Assembly (NCBI GenBank): GCA_030699935.1
Contig: JAUYKS010000014.1
Location: 1-54,037 of the forward strand
Length of the DNA: 54,037 nt
DNA from: a bacterium
GTDB taxonomy: Bacteria; Patescibacteriota; SICC01
Reading direction: 5' to 3'
The notes under the pieces were generated by a model. It did no database searches. It saw only the letters and a list, made by a program, of their open reading frames with translations, and was not told the DNA's origin. The translations under genes and the position numbers were made by a program. Below are positions 8,408 to 17,130 of the stretch, piece after piece; the stretch's first letter is position 1, and each line of letters opens with the position of its first letter.

Positions 8408-9103
8408 ATGGAAATACCAAACTTCTCATACCGTCCGGAAGGTGAGCCTGTCACCCGGGAGATAATGCTGAATCCCAAGGACTCGGCGCGGAACCGCCTG
8501 CTGATCGACAGGCTTAGGCCGGAGACCGATTGCGAGGTCTCGATCGGCGACTTCACGATCCGGATCGAACCCGCCGGATCCGCCTACCGCCTCAAAGGCA
8601 ACCGGCAGATGGGCGTCATCGGGCCCGGCCAAGCGTTCATGCTCACGCAAAGCGTGGATGGGCGATCGGAGGAGCGGTTGCTGTGCTCGATCGAGAACGC
8701 CGAGGGAGGGCTGCACATCGAGGACAGGGGGTCGGAAGTGGATACGCGGGTCAAGTTCCCGTACGACGTGGAATTCGCACTGGATCACGCCGGCGTGATC
8801 CGGAGCCCGGAGGATCCCGACGCGATGGACGAACTTCACTTCCAACTACGTGACCTCGCGGAACGGAACCTGGGCGGCTATTCCGACCACGCCTTCGCCC
8901 GCGAGACGTATAAGGAGCGCATCCTGGAAGCGCTGACCGAGCATCCGGTGGTCCTTTCCGCTTCGCTCTTCGAACGGTTGGAACGGGAGGAAGTCGAGCT
9001 GGAGGCATTGTCCCAGGACGAACGCCGGTACGCGTTCGGCGAGGCGTTCGAAGCCGTCAAGCAATACTGCGAACAGGACCTCGAAGAGGACTACGGCTGT
9101 TAG
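8408..9103 (+). CDS. hypothetical protein
   Basis: 231-aa ORF with coding-like composition. Confidence 0.65.
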   Translation: MEIPNFSYRPEGEPVTREIMLNPKDSARNRLLIDRLRPETDCEVSIGDFTIRIEPAGSAYRLKGNRQMGVIGPGQAFMLTQSVDGRSEERLLCSIENAEGGLHIEDRGSEVDTRVKFPYDVEFALDHAGVIRSPEDPDAMDELHFQLRDLAERNLGGYSDHAFARETYKERILEALTEHPVVLSASLFERLEREEVELEALSQDERRYAFGEAFEAVKQYCEQDLEEDYGC

Positions 9104-9104
9104 C

Positions 9105-9662
9105 ATGGACTTCCTCCGCCACCTCGACTACCTGATCGTGAAGGCCGCCTCGGAGGCGGGCCGGACCGAACCGTACCGCGACGCCGTCGTGTACTTCTTC
9201 GCGGAGCTGCTGCCGTACTTTTTCATCCTCGCCGCGATTGGGATTTACTTCAGCGGGCGCACGCCGCGCCAGAAGGAAAAAGCGCACGATACGGTTTTTG
9301 CGATGGTGGGTGCGTTCCTGCTGGCAATCGGTTTGGTCTGGCTGCTGCATGACGTATGGTTCCGCGAACGGCCGTTCGTGACGCATCAGCTGCACTACCT
9401 TAAACTGGTCGGCCCTCAGCTGAGTTCCTTTCCGAGCGGACACGCGATGATGTTGTTCGCCCCCGCCGGGACCGTGTATTTCATCGGGAACTTTCCGAAG
9501 TGGGGGAAGATCCTCCTCCTGCTAGCGACGTTGGTCGTCGTCGCCCGCGTCTTCGCCGGCGTGCACTACCTCAGCGACGTGACGATCGGGGCCGGGCTCG
9601 GGATCGGCATCGGCAAGCTGGTCAGCTGGCAGAGCAAGTCGCTCTCCCGCGACATGCGCTGA
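9105..9662 (+). CDS. PAP2-family (undecaprenyl-diphosphatase-like) phosphatase
   Basis: FRERPF, SSFPSGHAMMLF, RVFAGVHYLSDV phosphatase motifs with multiple TM segments. Confidence 0.87.
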   Translation: MDFLRHLDYLIVKAASEAGRTEPYRDAVVYFFAELLPYFFILAAIGIYFSGRTPRQKEKAHDTVFAMVGAFLLAIGLVWLLHDVWFRERPFVTHQLHYLKLVGPQLSSFPSGHAMMLFAPAGTVYFIGNFPKWGKILLLLATLVVVARVFAGVHYLSDVTIGAGLGIGIGKLVSWQSKSLSRDMR

Positions 9663-9755
9663 GCTGAGTGGATGTCGAGCCTGGATATCTGGAAAAAACG
9701 CTTGGTTACGCTTATACTGTAGGCATTCCCGGCTTACCTTCACAGGAGGTGGGAT

Positions 9756-9845
9756 ATGAAGACGGTCATCGTCGGGATAGTGCTCTTCATATCGCTGATT
9801 CTATTCGCTGGCATCAAGTTGGCCATCGAACTGAATGTGCTTTAG
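9756..9845 (+). CDS. 29-aa single-TM peptide
   Basis: MKTVIVGIVLFISLILFAGIKLAIELNVL* preceded by strong SD AGGAGGT (9744-9750); absent from supplied ORF track because of length. Confidence 0.5.
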   Translation: MKTVIVGIVLFISLILFAGIKLAIELNVL

Positions 9846-9922
9846 CGGGTCTTCCTGACGGCAGTATCCGTCGCGGTCGCGACGGCGGTTCTGGAAAATG
9901 GAGAAACGGAAAGGACGTTTAA

Positions 9923-10342
9923 ATGGAAAGCCACTTGCAAGCAATCGAAGGAGGAGGCGTACAGGAGCCCCATCTGGTCCGGTGGATCGGACGAGGACTC
10001 ATAATGGTCTGGGCGGCGTTGTTGGTACTCGCCACGTTCCAAAGCCAGATCGAATCATCCTCGGGCGTGGTTTTCATGGGTGCGGTGTCCTGGGTGTTTC
10101 TTCTCGCAGGCTGCGCCCTAACGGTCTGGGATCCGGTTTCCAAGCGGACGAACGACATCATGTTCAGGGTCGTACTTGCCGTGCCGGCGCCGATCTTGCT
10201 GGTCAGCGTCTACTGGTTGTGTACCGGCTTTCTGAGACTTCCGCTCCCGCTTTCGATCGCGTTGGCCGTGCTCACGGGCAGTACAACAGCGATCCTGGGC
10301 CTGATGGTCCGGAAGGTCACGGCCAAGTACACTCGCGGGTGA
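9923..10342 (+). CDS. integral membrane hypothetical protein
   Basis: Four hydrophobic segments (GLIMVWAALLVLATF, GVVFMGAVSWVFLLAGCALTV, VVLAVPAPILLVSVYW, LSIALAVLTGSTTAILGL). Confidence 0.6.
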   Translation: MESHLQAIEGGGVQEPHLVRWIGRGLIMVWAALLVLATFQSQIESSSGVVFMGAVSWVFLLAGCALTVWDPVSKRTNDIMFRVVLAVPAPILLVSVYWLCTGFLRLPLPLSIALAVLTGSTTAILGLMVRKVTAKYTRG

Positions 10343-10399
10343 TGCCCGTCACCGGATGCTCATACGCCACGCCCTGCGGCAACCCTTATGAGCTCCCTT

Positions 10400-10470
10400 G
10401 AGCGGCTATCTATCAATCCCACTTCGCTGACGCGAAGGACCGGATGATAGGTGGCCGCTCTTAAATTTCT
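10400..10470 (+). terminator. nested hairpin, possible terminator or structured RNA
   Basis: Outer arms gagcggc(10400-10406)/gccgctc(10454-10460) with extended tatca/tgata pairing; inner cttcgc(10422-10427)-tgac-gcgaag(10432-10437); followed by ttaaatttctt. Confidence 0.5.
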
Positions 10471-10523
10471 TCGTAATTTTGCGCGCAGGCACCTCGCCGC
10501 CGAGCAGGTACACTGGAGTCCGT

Positions 10524-11309
10524 ATGGACTATCTGTACGCTACGATCCTCGGCATCATCCAGGGACTGACCGAGTTCCTGCCGATTTCCTCGACCGGCCA
10601 CCTGGCGTTGACCCAGGAATACCTTCGGCTCGACCAGGCGGTGTTCGGGCTCCAGTTCGACGCGGCGATCCAGCTCGGCACCACCGTCGCCGTAATCTGG
10701 TTCTTCCGGAACGACTTTTGGAACCTGTTCCGGCATTGGCGGCGGCCGGCCGAAAAACGGTTGTTGCTTTCGCTGGGGGTCGCCACGCTGCCGGCGCTGG
10801 TAATCGGCGCGGGACTGGAGCGGCAGATCGAAGGGCCGTTCCGCGATCCGGCGGTGATCGCGACGGCGCTGGTAATCGGCGCGTTCGTATTCTTCGCGGT
10901 GGAGCGCGTCGCCAAACAGCGGCGCGGCGTGGAGAAGGCGACTTGGAAGGATGCCCTGGCGATCGGGTTCGCGCAGGCGCTGGCGCTGGTGCCGGGCGTC
11001 TCGCGTTCGGGCGCAACGATCTCGGCCGGCATGCTGCTCGGCCTCAAGCGCGAGGCCGCCGCCCGCTTCGCCTTCCTGCTTTCGGTCCCGATCATCGCGG
11101 CGGCCGGCGGCAAGAAGCTGGTCGAGATCGTCCGGGAGCCGGGCCAGGCCGACCGGCTCGACATCACGTTGGTCGGCCTGGTCGTCTCCGGGATCGTCGG
11201 TTACGCGACGATCAAGTACCTACTCAAGTTCCTGGCGCACCATCGGCTGGACGTCTTCGCGTGGTATCGGCTGGTCCTCGCCGGCGTGATCGTTCTGACC
11301 CTGTTGTAA
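10524..11309 (+). CDS. uppP: undecaprenyl-diphosphatase UppP/BacA
   Basis: MDYLYATILGIIQGLTEFLPISSTGHLAL and VPGVSRSGATISAGMLLGLKREAAARFAFLLSVP; start placed at 10524. Confidence 0.95.
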   Translation: MDYLYATILGIIQGLTEFLPISSTGHLALTQEYLRLDQAVFGLQFDAAIQLGTTVAVIWFFRNDFWNLFRHWRRPAEKRLLLSLGVATLPALVIGAGLERQIEGPFRDPAVIATALVIGAFVFFAVERVAKQRRGVEKATWKDALAIGFAQALALVPGVSRSGATISAGMLLGLKREAAARFAFLLSVPIIAAAGGKKLVEIVREPGQADRLDITLVGLVVSGIVGYATIKYLLKFLAHHRLDVFAWYRLVLAGVIVLTLL

Positions 11310-11332
11310 ATCGTTGAGGTAAACTGGGAGGC

Positions 11333-11953
11333 ATGGTGACTGAACTGATCGAATGGGTGTCGGGCCTGGCGACCGGTCTGATCGAAGCGTTCGGGTATCT
11401 CGGGATTTTCCTGGGGATGGCGATCGAGTCGATTAATATCCCGCTGCCGTCGGAAGTCCTGATGACGTTTTCCGGAGCGCTGGTTGCCAAGGGCGAGTTC
11501 AGCTTCTGGCCGGTCGTGCTGATCGGCGCACTCGGCAACGTAGTCGGATCCGTCGGGAACTACTACCTGGCGGCGTACGGCGGGCGGCCGCTGTTCGAGA
11601 AGTACGGAAAGTACGTCCTGGTGCACAAGCGCGACTTGGAAACCGCCGACCGCTGGTTCGCCAAGTACGGCCTGGCGACGGTGTTCTTCACCAGAATGCT
11701 GCCGGTGGTCAGGACGTTCATCTCGTTCCCGGCCGGTCTCTCGCGAGTGCGACTGGTGCCGTTCGTGCTGCTGACGTTCGCCGGCTCGTTCATCTGGTCG
11801 GCGCTGCTGACCTATCTCGGCTTCTACTTCGGCGAGAACTATGAAGCGCGGATCCGGCCGATCTTCAAGCAGTTCGACCTGGCGATCGGAGCGGCGCTGG
11901 TGCTGCTGGTCGTCTGGTATGTCGCACGGCACCTGCGATTACGCCGGCACTGA
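11333..11953 (+). CDS. DedA family membrane protein
   Basis: ESINIPLPSEVLMTFSGAL, GNVVGSVGNYYLAAYGGRP, FFTRMLPVVRTFISFPAGLSR. Confidence 0.92.
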   Translation: MVTELIEWVSGLATGLIEAFGYLGIFLGMAIESINIPLPSEVLMTFSGALVAKGEFSFWPVVLIGALGNVVGSVGNYYLAAYGGRPLFEKYGKYVLVHKRDLETADRWFAKYGLATVFFTRMLPVVRTFISFPAGLSRVRLVPFVLLTFAGSFIWSALLTYLGFYFGENYEARIRPIFKQFDLAIGAALVLLVVWYVARHLRLRRH

Positions 11954-11993
11954 TTCCGAGCCAGCACCGGTAGGTAGTGGATCGCCTATACAT

Positions 11994-12097
11994 CTTTTTC
12001 GTTACTTCCAAACATCTGCAATCTTTTGCAGATGTTTTACAGAAACATTGCAGATCTTTTGCAGATGTTTTGTAGATTCTCGGAAGTAACGAAAAAG
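11994..12097. repeat. 16-bp perfect inverted repeat enclosing five 11-bp tandem units
   Basis: Arms ctttttcgttacttcc (11994-12009)/ggaagtaacgaaaaag (12082-12097); units TTTTGCAGATG, TTTTACAGAAA, CATTGCAGATC, TTTTGCAGATG, TTTTGTAGATT at 12024-12078; inner palindrome aaacatctgcaa/ttgcagatgttt (12010-12037). Confidence 0.9.
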
Positions 12098-12171
12098 AAC
12101 TCCCTAGGTCCAACGGAACCGCACCGTATCGCGAGGCGTCCAACGGGAATCCGTCCAGTCAGTCGGGCGGA

Positions 12172-12205
12172 ACGGAGCGTGATCAAAAAAGATCGGACGC
12201 TCCGT
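12172..12205. repeat. hairpin with A6/T6 loop
   Basis: acggagcgt-gatc-aaaaaa-gatc-gg-acgctccgt, downstream of the minus-strand gene at 12233-12568. Confidence 0.55.
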
Positions 12206-12232
12206 CCCGGGTTCCCCACTGCACTGCTATCT

Positions 12233-12568
12233 CTAATTTCCTTGCCAATTTTGCCGGGGCTGATCTCTCGTGGCGTTCCGGCGCCGTCTGGTAAGTCGGC
12301 TGACGATCAGCAACAGTCCGGCAGCTGCCGCGCACAACGCCACGATCCGGATTTGCTGGTAGTAGCTCGATCCGAGTGTGGCGATTCCGAACATGATGAT
12401 GCCGATGGCAAAGACCGGTCCACCGGCGCTTTTGTGGATCCGGCCGATGAACAGGGCCGCGAAGCACAGGAACAGTCCGACGGTCCAGCCGAATTCGGCG
12501 TACGTCGCCGGATCGGCCGCGACCAGGAGCAGGTACAACACCGCGAGTCCTACGATGAAACGGGTCAT
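12233..12568 (-). CDS. small integral membrane protein
   Basis: Hydrophobic 111-aa ORF with SD-like AGAAAGGAAACC before ATG. Confidence 0.65.
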   Translation of the reverse strand: MTRFIVGLAVLYLLLVAADPATYAEFGWTVGLFLCFAALFIGRIHKSAGGPVFAIGIIMFGIATLGSSYYQQIRIVALCAAAAGLLLIVSRLTRRRRNATRDQPRQNWQGN

Positions 12569-12715
12569 CGGTTTCCTTTCTTAGACGCAGACACAGAAAA
12601 CTCAGATTGAAACAGTCGAAGCAATGGGGGAGTGACTGGGCGGATTTTCAAAGGGCGGGGAAATGCGGGGTGACCCAAAAAAGTACCATAACTAAGGCTA
12701 TTTCTCAAACCAGTC

Positions 12716-13114
12716 TCAAACCAGGTCGAGCGCGAAGATCGAAAACACGAAGGCCGCGGCCAAGGTCAGGAACAAGGCGAACAGCAAGGCGGACAGGCGC
12801 GGGTGCGTCTTCACGAACCGCACCACCGCTTTGCTGAACGAGCTGTCTTTGGCACGGTCGGCGTGTTCCAGCGCGACGCCGAGTAACCGCTCCGCCCAAT
12901 GGAACTCCAACGCGAGCAGGTACAGCCCGACCAGGATGACCGCGAGGCCCGGTCCCGGCAAGACGAGCATCAGCAGTCCCGCGACGACGACCACGACGCC
13001 GGCCGCGATCGTCAATCCGCGGATAGCCTTGTGGCGCTGCCGGTGGTTGTGCCGGTTGTCGCGCAACCGTTTTACCAGCGCGAACCGTGACCCTCGTTTC
13101 GGTGCATGTGCCAT
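12716..13114 (-). CDS. PGPGW-type transmembrane protein
   Basis: LVLPGPGLAVILVGLYLLALEFHWAERLL signature. Confidence 0.8.
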   Translation of the reverse strand: MAHAPKRGSRFALVKRLRDNRHNHRQRHKAIRGLTIAAGVVVVVAGLLMLVLPGPGLAVILVGLYLLALEFHWAERLLGVALEHADRAKDSSFSKAVVRFVKTHPRLSALLFALFLTLAAAFVFSIFALDLV

Positions 13115-13139
13115 GCGACCGGATGATACACTAAATCCC

Positions 13140-13505
13140 GTGGCTTCCCGTAATAAGCTGGCATTCTACTACTTCGCAGGCGCGGTGACCTTGTTCGCGT
13201 CCGGATACGGCCTGGCTTGGTTCTCCGAGCAACCGCTGTTCTCCAAGGAGGTCTTCCCACAGGGTGCCCGCCAGGAACCGAAGGCCGAACCGAGCCGGAC
13301 GCCGCTGCCCGACGAGGGCACCCAGGCCGAGGCCACGGCCTCGGTGAAGCCGGGCCGGCAATACGAGGTCCAGCCGGGCGACACGATCAGTTCGGTGGCG
13401 GAGGCGAACGACCTCGGCTTCGAAGAGCTGGCCAAGTACAACGGCATCCCGTATCCGTACAACCTGGCCGTCGGCCAGGTCATCGTGATTCCGGAAAGCA
13501 AATAA
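13140..13505 (+). CDS. LysM-domain membrane-anchored protein (GTG start)
   Basis: N-terminal TM then YEVQPGDTISSVAEANDLGFEELAKYNGIPYPYNLAVGQVIVIP. Confidence 0.82.
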   Translation: MASRNKLAFYYFAGAVTLFASGYGLAWFSEQPLFSKEVFPQGARQEPKAEPSRTPLPDEGTQAEATASVKPGRQYEVQPGDTISSVAEANDLGFEELAKYNGIPYPYNLAVGQVIVIPESK

Positions 13506-13517
13506 TTCAGGCCTCTC

Positions 13518-14789
13518 ATGAAACCCCCATACGAAGTCCGCACCCTGCCGAACGGCCTGACCGTCCTGACCGTGCCGCGCGAAGGCACAGAAGCCGCGAC
13601 GGTCAACTTCCTGTTCCGCGGCGGCAGCCGGTACGAATCGCCGGAGACCAACGGGCTGGCGCACTTCAACGAACACATGGTGTTCAAGGGTGGCCAGCGG
13701 TACCCGGACTACCGGGCGGTCCGGAAGGCGTTCGACCAGATTGGGGCCGTCAACAACGCCTACACCGGCGAGGAGATCACGGGTTTTTGGGCGAAGACGC
13801 CGGCGGCGCATATCCTCGACGTTGTCGACGTTTGGAGCGACGTACTGACCTCTGCGAAATACGACGCGGCGGAGCTCGACAAGGAGCGCGGCGTGATCAT
13901 CGAGGAGATCAACATGTACGAGGACGACCCGGCCTCGGACATTTCCCACGTGTTGGAAGCGGTCACTTTCCCCGGCCATCCGCTGGGCCGCCCGACGCTC
14001 GGCCCGAAGGAAAACATCCGGCGGTTCACCCCGGAGGATTTCCGGTCGTACAACCGGCGGCACCAGACGCCGGACCGCGGCGTGTTGGTGATCGCCGGCA
14101 ACTTGGATTTGCTTGATCACGCGGCGCTGGACGCGAAGGTCGCCGCGTTCGCCGGTTCGAGCGACGTCACGCCGGAGCCGGCCCGGTTCGGACCGGACGA
14201 GCCGCGACTCAAACTGAAGAAGAAAAAGACGGAGCAGTCGCATCTCGCCTTCGCGCTGCGGGGACCGTCTTTGCGCGATCAAGCGAAGCACGCGACTTTC
14301 TCCCTGTTGGCCCAGGTGCTGGGGAGCCCCAGCGGGCGGCTGTTCGACGAAGTCCGCGAAAAGCGCGGCCTGGCGTATTACGTATATGCCGTGCCGGATC
14401 AGCTCACGGACGCTGGCGTGCTTGTGATTTGCGCCGGAGTCCGGAACGACCAAGCCGTCGAGGCGACCAAGGCGATCATCGGCGAGCTGAAACGGCTCAG
14501 CGGCGGCGACCTTCCGGAATCGGAGTTCTCGGTGATCCGCGAATCGCTCCTGGGGAAGTTGGCGCTGCGCTGGGAAGACTCCCAGGCGCTGGCCGAACAC
14601 TACGGCCGGCAGCAGCTTTTGCTGGGCAAGGTCAAGTCGACCAAAGAGGTGCTGGCGGAGTTGAAGGCGGTGACGCCGGAGCAGGTCGTGGCGCTGGCCA
14701 AGGAGATCATCCGCGACGAGAACCTGACGATGGCCGCGATCGGCCCGCAGGACGAGGCGAAGCTGCACACGGAACTGACGTTCAAATAG
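13518..14789 (+). CDS. M16 family zinc peptidase
   Basis: Inverted zinc motif HFNEH, FRGGSRYE, EKRGLAYYVYA. Confidence 0.95.
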   Translation: MKPPYEVRTLPNGLTVLTVPREGTEAATVNFLFRGGSRYESPETNGLAHFNEHMVFKGGQRYPDYRAVRKAFDQIGAVNNAYTGEEITGFWAKTPAAHILDVVDVWSDVLTSAKYDAAELDKERGVIIEEINMYEDDPASDISHVLEAVTFPGHPLGRPTLGPKENIRRFTPEDFRSYNRRHQTPDRGVLVIAGNLDLLDHAALDAKVAAFAGSSDVTPEPARFGPDEPRLKLKKKKTEQSHLAFALRGPSLRDQAKHATFSLLAQVLGSPSGRLFDEVREKRGLAYYVYAVPDQLTDAGVLVICAGVRNDQAVEATKAIIGELKRLSGGDLPESEFSVIRESLLGKLALRWEDSQALAEHYGRQQLLLGKVKSTKEVLAELKAVTPEQVVALAKEIIRDENLTMAAIGPQDEAKLHTELTFK

Positions 14790-14829
14790 CCGACGTTCAA
14801 ATAGCCGAACTGCGGTAAGCTAATACGGT

Positions 14830-15426
14830 ATGAAAAAGATCAAACAGGAACGGACGCTCGTCTTGATGAAGCCGGACGGCGTGATGCGCGGGCTGACCGG
14901 CGAGGTGATCAAACGGATCGAGCGGCGCGGACTCAAGGTAGTCGCGCTGAAGATGGTGCAGGTCGACCGGAAGCATCTCGAGAATCATTTTCCGAAGGAA
15001 GACAGCTGGGTGGAGCGGCTCGGCGAGAAGGGCCTGAAGACGTTCGCCGAATACAAGCTCGATCCGAAGCAGCACATGGGTACCGACGACAAGAAGGAGA
15101 TCGGCAAAGTCGTCAAAGAGAGCCTGTTCGATTACATGACCAGCGGCCCGGTCGTGGCGATGGTGATTGAGGGCATCCACGCGATCGACATGGTCCGCAA
15201 GCTGGCCGGCCACACGCTGCCGGCGTTTGCGGAAATGGGCACGATCCGCGGTGACTTCTCGGTGGATTCGCCGGCGGTCGCCAACGTCGAGAAGCGCGCG
15301 GTCAAGAACATCATGCACGCATCGGAAACGCCGGAGGAGGCGAAGAACGAGATCGACCTCTGGTTCGAGAAGGACGAGATCCACGACTACCGGCGCGCCG
15401 AAGAATCCGTCGCGTTCGATGCCTGA
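14830..15426 (+). CDS. ndk: nucleoside diphosphate kinase (with insertion)
   Basis: ERTLVLMKPDGVMRG, SGPVVAMVIEG, GTIRGDFS, KNIMHASETPEEAKNEIDLWF; ~50-aa insert relative to canonical NDK. Confidence 0.93.
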   Translation: MKKIKQERTLVLMKPDGVMRGLTGEVIKRIERRGLKVVALKMVQVDRKHLENHFPKEDSWVERLGEKGLKTFAEYKLDPKQHMGTDDKKEIGKVVKESLFDYMTSGPVVAMVIEGIHAIDMVRKLAGHTLPAFAEMGTIRGDFSVDSPAVANVEKRAVKNIMHASETPEEAKNEIDLWFEKDEIHDYRRAEESVAFDA

Positions 15427-16042
15427 CGACTACAAGGAGGTCACCCGAGCGACGTACGACGTCGTTGCCGATAGCTATGCCAAGCGCGACAAAGGGTCGG
15501 TGGACGAGTCTGACGATGTCCACGCTGCTCTGAACGAGTTCGCATCGCTGCTCCAGCCGAATGCCAGAGTGCTCGACACCGGATGCGCCGCCGGTCGTGA
15601 CTCCTACTTCCTAGATCGGTTCGGTTTTCGGGTGACCGGCATCGATTTCTCGCCAGAGATGGTCGAACGCGCCAAGCGCACCGTTCCCGGGGCGACGTTC
15701 AAGGTCATGGACTTCGAGGAACTGCCGTTCACGAATGAGTTCGACGCCGTCTGGGCGAACGCCTCGCTGCACCATATTCCAAAGCGTAACCTTCCGGTGG
15801 TACTCGCGGCGATCAACCGTGCACTCAAACCGGGCGGCTATTTTTTCATCAAGGTCAAACACGGTGCGGCCGACAGCATCCGCGAGAACGAAAAGTTCGG
15901 CGGCAAAATCAAACGCTACTTCGCGTTCTACCAAAACGACGAATTGCATCGGCTACTGGAGGAGGCAGGATTCTCAATCCTCTCGATCAAGAACACCACT
16001 CAGGACGAGTGGGTGGAAGCCACGGCGGAAAAACCTGCTTAA
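15419..16042 (+). CDS. class I SAM-dependent methyltransferase
   Basis: VLDTGCAAGRDSYFLDRFGFRVTGIDFSPEMVERAK, LKPGGYFFIKVK; start overlaps ndk end. Confidence 0.87.
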   Translation: MPDDYKEVTRATYDVVADSYAKRDKGSVDESDDVHAALNEFASLLQPNARVLDTGCAAGRDSYFLDRFGFRVTGIDFSPEMVERAKRTVPGATFKVMDFEELPFTNEFDAVWANASLHHIPKRNLPVVLAAINRALKPGGYFFIKVKHGAADSIRENEKFGGKIKRYFAFYQNDELHRLLEEAGFSILSIKNTTQDEWVEATAEKPA

Positions 16043-16131
16043 TAAAGACGGGGTAGACGCGACGCTACTGCTCTGCAAGCAGCGTGACACAAAGGCCAAC
16101 GGCTGGATCAGGGACTACAATAAGTAAGTAG

Positions 16132-16203
16132 GCCCTCGTAGTTCAATGGATAGAACGCTGGCGTCCTAAGCCATGGATGGAGGTTCGAATCCTCCCGAGG
16201 GCT
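16132..16203 (+). tRNA. tRNA-Arg(CCT)
   Basis: GCCCTCG/CGAGGGC acceptor, GTTC/GAAC D-stem, loop GTCCTAA, GGAGG-TTCGAAT-CCTCC T-arm, no encoded CCA. Confidence 0.9.
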
Positions 16204-16243
16204 CAACGTAAACCGGTCGCAGGAAATCCGTTAGAATGACCGC

Positions 16244-16414
16244 GTGAAAGAAAAAACGCGAAAACGCATCCACTTGGCGGTGATTTGGATCCTGCTGTTG
16301 CTCTTCGCGGCCAGCGGCGTCCTGCTCTACCTGCCGACCACCCAAGATGCCGACCCGTCGGCGAGCCCGGCACCGGCACAGCAACAACAGCAGCAAGCCC
16401 CGTTCGGGTATTAA
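16244..16414 (+). CDS. small membrane protein with poly-Q tail (GTG start)
   Basis: VKEKTRKRIHLAVIWILLLLFAASGVLLYLPTTQDADPSASPAPAQQQQQQAPFGY*; TAGAAT 6 nt before start; absent from ORF track. Confidence 0.55.
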   Translation: MKEKTRKRIHLAVIWILLLLFAASGVLLYLPTTQDADPSASPAPAQQQQQQAPFGY

Positions 16415-16440
16415 TCCCGGGCTTTGAACCGGCCGCGACC

Positions 16441-17130
16441 ATGCTGAACCCGTTCGACATCACCATCCAGAACCAGGCCGAAGACGAGGAGATCGTCCGG
16501 GTCTGGCGCCATCATCCCGTCACGCTGGTCCCGCCGGCGTTCCGCGTGCTGGCGTTCGCCCTGATCCCGCTGGTCTTGCTGTTGATCACCGGATTCGCGA
16601 TTTTCGGGAGCCCTTGGCTGTTCGGACTGTTCGTCGTGATCGTGGCGTTGGTGGTGACCTACGCCGCGTATGAGTGGGTCAGCTGGTGGGGCGACGTCTA
16701 TATCCTCACCAACTACCGGATCATCGACGTGGAGCAGCGCGGGTTCTTCCACCGGAATTTCGCCGAGACGACCCTCGACAAGATCCAGGACATCTCCCAC
16801 GAGATATCCGGGTTCCTGCCGACGGTCTTCGACTTCGGTACCGTACTGGTGCAGACGGCGGGATCGCTGGCGAACATCGACATGAACGACGTCCGGAAGC
16901 CGCAGCAGCAGGCGGTGTACCTGCTGCGGGCGCAGCAGGCGTATCTCGAGAACGATAACAAGGACATCTCCGCCAAGGAGCTGATCGAGCTGCTGACCAA
17001 GCATCGCTCGCGGCTGGACGACCTGGCGGAGGAAGACCGCAAGCAACGCCAAGCGCACGCCGACAAGCAGGTCGACCGGAACCGGCGCGGCGGCGGGAAA
17101 AGCGGCGGCGGAAAACATAAGGAGCGATGA
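16441..17130 (+). CDS. bacterial PH-domain (YdbS-like) membrane protein
   Basis: Two TM segments then WWGDVYILTNYRIIDVEQRGFFHRNFAETTLDKIQDI. Confidence 0.8.
   Translation: MLNPFDITIQNQAEDEEIVRVWRHHPVTLVPPAFRVLAFALIPLVLLLITGFAIFGSPWLFGLFVVIVALVVTYAAYEWVSWWGDVYILTNYRIIDVEQRGFFHRNFAETTLDKIQDISHEISGFLPTVFDFGTVLVQTAGSLANIDMNDVRKPQQQAVYLLRAQQAYLENDNKDISAKELIELLTKHRSRLDDLAEEDRKQRQAHADKQVDRNRRGGGKSGGGKHKER

Noticed and set aside
12024-12078. Possible CRISPR mini-array
   Set aside because: Units are directly adjacent 11-mers without spacers; no cas genes in the window.
11994-12097. Rho-independent bidirectional terminator
   Set aside because: T and A runs lie on the wrong sides of the stem for termination on either strand.
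12026-12610. ORF running through the 11-bp repeat region
   Set aside because: Translation arises from the repeat/inverted repeat itself and then overlaps a better supported minus-strand membrane protein gene.
13131-14768. 545-aa minus-strand ORF antisense to the M16 peptidase
   Set aside because: High-GC shadow ORF; Arg/Leu/Val-rich with no motif, while the plus strand encodes a clear M16 peptidase.
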